Origin: Ilumatobacteraceae bacterium
GTDB taxonomy: Bacteria; Actinomycetota; Acidimicrobiia; Acidimicrobiales; Ilumatobacteraceae
Assembly: GCA_022843125.1 (NCBI GenBank)
Contig: JALHOG010000002.1
Location: forward strand, 124,001 to 188,000
Length of the DNA stretch: 64,000 bases
Direction of reading: 5' to 3'
A model generated the notes under the pieces. The model did no database searches and was not told the DNA's origin. It saw only the letters and a program-made list of their open reading frames with translations. Positions 60,529 through 64,000 of this stretch are shown here, in pieces. Made by a program: the position numbers and the translations under genes. The number at the start of each line of letters is the position of its first letter. The first letter of the stretch is position 1.

Positions 60529-61383
60529 TCAGGCCAGCTCGGCCACGAGGGGCGCGTACCGGTCGAGGAACGGCAGCGTGGTGGCCGGGTCGTCCCAGCC
60601 GGCGCGCGCAGCGCCGATGATCGCGCGCCGGATCCCGAGCTCGCGGTACCCGTGCAGGGTCTCGGGGGTCGGGTCGCCGAACGTGACGAGCGAGATCGGG
60701 ATGTCGCGGCCGGCCGCCGCGGCCGCTTCGCGGAAGCGTCCGACCCGCTTGGCGACGTTGCCGAGCGCGGCGTCCATCGGGAACCATTCATCGGCCCATC
60801 GGACCGCGTGCTCCATCCCGAGCCGCCCGGCCGCGCCGAGCAGCACAGGTGGGTGCGGCTGCGTCGCCGGCTTCGGGAGCAACCACACCGGATCGAAGTC
60901 GAAGAAGCGTCCGTGGTACTCCGACTCCTGGTCGGTCCAGCACGCCCGAAGCGCACCGACGCACTCCTCGGCGGCGCGGTACCGCAACGACCACGGCACG
61001 TCGGGCCGATGGTTCGCGAGCTCCTCCTCGTTCCACCCGACCCCGACGCCGAACAGCACGCGCCCACCCGACAGCAGGTCGAGCGTGGCCACCGACTTGG
61101 CGAGGTCGAGCACGTGGTGTTCGAGCACGAGGCACACGCCGAGGCCGAGCTGCAGGCGCTCGGTCGCCGATGCCGCCACCGCCAGGCTCACGAACGGGTC
61201 CATCATCCACCGGTAGGGCTCGGGCATGTCGCCGCCGCCCGGGTAGGGGGTGCGACGCGACGTCGGGATGTGTGAGTGCTCGCCGATGAACAGCGAGGCG
61301 AAACCCCGCTGCTCGAGCTCGCGCCCGAGCACGTCGGGCCGGACGTCGTCCGGCGTGTTCATCGTGGAGAAGCCCAGTTCCAT
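60529..61383 (-). CDS. LLM class F420-dependent oxidoreductase (TIGR03619-like)
   Basis: The product has 284 residues: MELGFSTMNTPDDVRPDVLG, FASLFIGEHSHIPTSRRTPY, VLDLAKSVATLDLLSGGRVL and VGVGWNEEELANHRP. VLFGVGVGWNEEE matches the F420-type TIGR03619 subfamily. No substrate can be named. It is the last gene of the unit that begins with the DUF35 fusion (62560) and thiolase (61400), and lies 16 bases after the thiolase. Confidence 0.88.
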   Translation of the reverse strand: MELGFSTMNTPDDVRPDVLGRELEQRGFASLFIGEHSHIPTSRRTPYPGGGDMPEPYRWMMDPFVSLAVAASATERLQLGLGVCLVLEHHVLDLAKSVATLDLLSGGRVLFGVGVGWNEEELANHRPDVPWSLRYRAAEECVGALRACWTDQESEYHGRFFDFDPVWLLPKPATQPHPPVLLGAAGRLGMEHAVRWADEWFPMDAALGNVAKRVGRFREAAAAAGRDIPISLVTFGDPTPETLHGYRELGIRRAIIGAARAGWDDPATTLPFLDRYAPLVAELA

Positions 61384-61399
61384 CAGCGTCCTCGCGCGG

Positions 61400-62563
61400 T
61401 CATGGCTTGTCGGCGCCGAGAATCGTGATGGCGCTCACGGCCGTCGGGCCGCCGATGTTGTGGGCGAGACCGAGGCGGGCCCCGTCGACCTGGTTGGTCG
61501 ACTCGCCGCGCAGCTGCTCGAACAACTCGACGCACTGGGCGACACCGGTGGCGCCCGGCGGGTGGCCCTTGGCCTTCAGCCCGCCGCTCGGGTTGACCGG
61601 GATGCGGCCGCCGACGTACGTGGCGCCGCTCTCGATCAGCCCGGCCGCGCCCCACTTCTCGCAGAACCCGAGGTCCTCGTAGTCGATCAGCTCCACGCCG
61701 GTGAAGCAGTCGTGTACCTCGGCGACGTCGATGTCGGCAGGCCCGACCCCGGCCATCGCGTACGCCTGCTTCGCGGCCTTGACCGTCGGAGGGAACGTGG
61801 TCATGTCGCGCTTGTGCTGGTGCATCACGCGGTCGAGGCCGAGGCCGGTGCCGCGCACCCACACGGGGTGATCGGTGTACCGATCGGCCAGCTCCTCGGC
61901 GACGAGGATCACCGCCGCGGCACCGTCGCTCTGCGGCGTGCAGTCGTAGAGCCCGAACGGGTCGACCACCATCGGGGCGTCGAGCACCTGCTGCACCGTG
62001 ATCTCGAACCGCATCTGCGCCTTCGGGTTGGTGACCCCGTGGTGGTGGTTCTTGACCGCCACCATCGCCAGGTGTTCGCGGGTGGCGTGGGGTGACTCGT
62101 ACAGGTAGCGGGCGGCGTGCAGTGCGAAGTTGGCCGGGGCGACGAGGCCGAGCGGGAAATCCCATGCGGCATCGCGTGTCATGCTCATCCAGTCCCAGAA
62201 GGTCGTGCGGCTCGACGTCTCGCGGACCTTGTCGGCGCCGACCACGAGCACGACGTCGTACATGCCGCTGGCGATGGCCATCGTGCCGTGTCTGACCGCA
62301 TCGTTCCCGGTGGCACAGGCGTTCTCGAGGCGGGACACGGGGATGTCGAGCAGCCCGCACGTGTCGGCGAGGATGCCCGTGGCGAAGCCGTCGGTGGTGA
62401 CCAGCTCCCCGAACCACGCGGCCTGGACGTCGGCTCGGTCGAATCCCTTGTCGACGCTCGCCGCAGCCTCGCTCACCGCCATCGGCAGCATGTCCTTCAT
62501 GCCGAGGTGGAACAGCTCGCCGAACTGCGTCATGCCGGCGCCGACCATCGCCACCCGCCTCAT
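61400..62563 (-). CDS. Thiolase (lipid-transfer protein/SCP-x type acyl-CoA acyltransferase)
   Basis: The product has 387 residues. The nucleophile Cys is intact in RLENACATGNDAVRHG, and the catalytic His is in KAKGHPPGATGVAQC. NPSGGLKAKGHPPGAT and GLAHNIGGPTAVSAITILG are typical SCP-x blocks. It would cleave 3-ketoacyl-CoA or form C-C bonds. The start overlaps the stop of the upstream DUF35-fusion gene (ATGA). An LLM gene follows. Confidence 0.92.
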   Translation of the reverse strand: MRRVAMVGAGMTQFGELFHLGMKDMLPMAVSEAAASVDKGFDRADVQAAWFGELVTTDGFATGILADTCGLLDIPVSRLENACATGNDAVRHGTMAIASGMYDVVLVVGADKVRETSSRTTFWDWMSMTRDAAWDFPLGLVAPANFALHAARYLYESPHATREHLAMVAVKNHHHGVTNPKAQMRFEITVQQVLDAPMVVDPFGLYDCTPQSDGAAAVILVAEELADRYTDHPVWVRGTGLGLDRVMHQHKRDMTTFPPTVKAAKQAYAMAGVGPADIDVAEVHDCFTGVELIDYEDLGFCEKWGAAGLIESGATYVGGRIPVNPSGGLKAKGHPPGATGVAQCVELFEQLRGESTNQVDGARLGLAHNIGGPTAVSAITILGADKP

Positions 62564-63747
62564 GCCGCCACCTCGTGCGAGTCGGGCAGGAAGCCGTAGC
62601 CGTAGTCGGGGACGCCCTGGCGGACGGCGACGAGGCGGAGCACGAGCGTTCCTCGATCGCCGATCGCCACCGACCCGGCGGGCGCACCGGTGAGCTTGAC
62701 GATCGTGCGGACGCCCGTGTCGCCGAGCTCGGCGATGATGATCGTGTACGGCGTGACGAGCCCGGGGACCGGGACCCGGACCGTGGCGAGGCTGTAGACC
62801 TCACCCACACGCGGCAACGCAACGCGTTCACTCGCTCCCTCGTGGCCGCACTCGATGCATCGCAGGCGCGGTGGGAGCGACAGCGTGCCGCACGATGCGC
62901 ATCGGGCGGCTTCGAGGCGGACCTTGGCGTCGAAGGCGCGCTCGTACGCCGGCAGCGAGATCGAGACCGACGAACCCTCGGTGAACGAGCTCGCCGGTGT
63001 CGGTTGCGGGGCAGCTTCGTCGCGGACGACGGCGATCGGCCCGGACGCCAGCTCGGCGATCGCCACTGTTGCCTGGTCGACCGCCACGAGCGTGCCCCCG
63101 GCCTCACTGGCGGCCAGGGCGGCGATCGCGAACCCGGTCGCGCTGGCACCGAGCGTGGGTAGCGCCGCCGGTGGAGCGGCGCACAGCGCTGCGGCATCCC
63201 GGCCGGAGAGCCCGGCGACTACGGCCGCTGTCGGGGTGCCGAGGCGGGCCAGCGACTCAACGACCCCTCGCTCGCGCAGCAGCCGCGGATCGGCGTAGTC
63301 GGTGACTGCACCGTGCTGGTCGCGCGTGCGGACCGGGAGACTGCGCGTGACGCGGCCGGTACCGGTGACGGCCGTGCCGCCCGTGTCGCAGAGCACGGCG
63401 CTCGCCCCGGCGGCCGCGGACGTATCGGTGCCGATGACCAGGGTGCCTGGCGTCGCGGCCGTGATCTCGTCGAGCATCGCCGCTGCCCCGCCGACCACCT
63501 CGCGGGTCCGTGTGCCCTCGTGGAGTCCGAGGCCGGCGAGCACCGGTGCGCTGTTGCCGCCCTCGATGAGCGGCAGGTGGCGACTGACCACGACGACAGC
63601 GTCGACGGACACGTCGGGCCGAGCGACCATCGCAGCCCGACCCGCTGCGACCGCGAGCGTGACGGCATCCTCGTCGGGCCCGATGGTGCGCGACAGCTGG
63701 CTTCCCCACACGGGTAGGTAGGTGCCGATGGCGGCGATCGTCGTCAT
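62560..63747 (-). CDS. HMG-CoA synthase/thiolase-like domain fused to DUF35 zinc-ribbon/OB-fold
   Basis: From ATG 63747 the product has 395 residues. The N-terminal 255 or so resemble the thiolase/HMG-CoA synthase fold (IGTYLPVWGSQLSRTIGPDE, then VVGGAAAMLDEITAATPGTL), but no Cys is found at the nucleophile position, which reads GGAAAM. The C-terminal part is DUF35: AARCASCGTLSLPPRLRCIE with a second CxxC, then an OB fold. TACGGT lies 7 bases before the ATG and a TGAC-N6-GTCA site is just upstream. It overlaps the thiolase gene, suggesting a thiolase complex. Confidence 0.82.
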   Translation of the reverse strand: MTTIAAIGTYLPVWGSQLSRTIGPDEDAVTLAVAAGRAAMVARPDVSVDAVVVVSRHLPLIEGGNSAPVLAGLGLHEGTRTREVVGGAAAMLDEITAATPGTLVIGTDTSAAAGASAVLCDTGGTAVTGTGRVTRSLPVRTRDQHGAVTDYADPRLLRERGVVESLARLGTPTAAVVAGLSGRDAAALCAAPPAALPTLGASATGFAIAALAASEAGGTLVAVDQATVAIAELASGPIAVVRDEAAPQPTPASSFTEGSSVSISLPAYERAFDAKVRLEAARCASCGTLSLPPRLRCIECGHEGASERVALPRVGEVYSLATVRVPVPGLVTPYTIIIAELGDTGVRTIVKLTGAPAGSVAIGDRGTLVLRLVAVRQGVPDYGYGFLPDSHEVAA

Positions 63748-63754
63748 CACCGAC

Positions 63755-63777
63755 ACCGTAATCTGACGAAGATGTCA
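63755..63777 (-). promoter_or_regulatory. Leaderless promoter and TGAC-N6-GTCA operator of the thiolase operon
   Basis: On the minus strand TACGGT (63755-63760) is 7 bases before ATG 63747. TGACGAAGATGTCA (63764-63777) lies directly upstream, in the place where a -35/-10 spacer would be, so binding there would block the polymerase. Confidence 0.55.
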
Positions 63778-63851
63778 AGTCATACTCGACGGCTCGGGGT
63801 CGCCGAGCGCAGGCGTTCGGTCTCCGGTTCGATCCGGGCACACTGCTCCCG

Positions 63852-64000
63852 ATGTTCACACGCCCCTTCCTCCCGTCGCTGACCGAGTTGCTCGACCTGG
63901 AGCTGATCGACACCGACCTCTACCGGGGCATCAACGAGTACCCCGACGACGGGCGCGAGATCCTGTACGGAGGGCAGGTCGCGGCGCAGGCGTTGATGGC
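63852..64000 (+). CDS. Acyl-CoA thioesterase II (TesB-like), N-terminal part only
   Basis: Only 49 complete codons are in the window. LLDLELIDTDLYRGINEYPD and ILYGGQVAAQALM match the N-terminus of the thioesterase at 59691 (FLDLEHIDGDLYRGRPGVWP, IYGGETAAQALW). The gene diverges from the DUF35-fusion gene, with about 100 bases between. Confidence 0.82.
   Translation, partial: MFTRPFLPSLTELLDLELIDTDLYRGINEYPDDGREILYGGQVAAQALM

Noticed and set aside
1-64000. tRNA, rRNA, CRISPR arrays, insertion sequences, attachment sites
   Set aside because: None could be recognised by eye; no transposase or integrase gene is present and no regularly spaced repeat array was seen.

Overview
The window is high-GC DNA (roughly two thirds G+C by eye) packed with about 64 protein genes on both strands. 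There are no rRNA or tRNA genes, CRISPR arrays or insertion sequences that I could recognise. The mix is nine acyl-CoA dehydrogenases, seven crotonases (one cut by the window edge), several SDRs, MaoC-type and CaiB-type CoA enzymes, three F420-type luciferase-like oxidoreductases, an F420-type PPOX protein, a P450 with an actinobacterial CxxHxxC ferredoxin, and a KshA-like Rieske oxygenase. This points to a lipid- and steroid-degrading actinobacterium. I would guess Acidimicrobiia (Ilumatobacter-like), but that placement is inference from gene content.

Layout. 1-9.8 kb: crotonases, an LLM oxidoreductase, an MFS exporter, a Rieske oxygenase with a DUF2889 protein, two TetR regulators, a ferredoxin, an alpha/beta hydrolase and a NUDIX enzyme. 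10-13 kb: an acyl-CoA dehydrogenase, a hydrolase and a TauD-type dioxygenase. 13.0-19.4 kb: a TetR gene, then a three-subunit molybdenum hydroxylase, a VOC protein and an SDR, closed by a strong hairpin. 19.5-30.4 kb: acyl-CoA dehydrogenases, amidohydrolases, a GntR regulator, an SDR and two short operons of hotdog and SnoaL-like proteins. 30.4-34.8 kb: a decayed SDR, a double-length CaiB protein, a Cys-less thiolase-fold protein and its DUF35 partner. 35-48 kb: crotonase/kinase/thioesterase genes, an acyl-CoA dehydrogenase/phosphotransferase/TetR locus, a serine hydrolase, a crotonase/SDR pair, a two-subunit acyl-CoA dehydrogenase and a P450. 48-64 kb: a rearranged CaiB-like protein, a tandem MaoC dehydratase, a PPOX protein, three more acyl-CoA dehydrogenases, HAD and SDR genes, two crotonases, a small phosphatase, TesB thioesterases, an LLM enzyme, and a thiolase next to a fusion of a thiolase-fold domain and DUF35.

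How the genes could work together. P450, Rieske and molybdenum hydroxylase would oxygenate a hydrophobic ring or side chain. CaiB transferases would move CoA onto acids. Acyl-CoA dehydrogenases, crotonases/MaoC, SDRs and thiolase/aldolase would run beta-oxidation-type side-chain cuts, and thioesterases and hydrolases would release products. The substrate cannot be read from the sequence; sterol- or terpenoid-like side chains are the best guess.

Regulation. Many start codons lie 6-8 bases after a TANNNT box, which suggests leaderless transcripts. Several lie at quasi-palindromes built from TGAC and GTCA half-sites, which may define a shared TetR-type regulon. Convergent gene pairs often share a stem-loop containing both stop codons.
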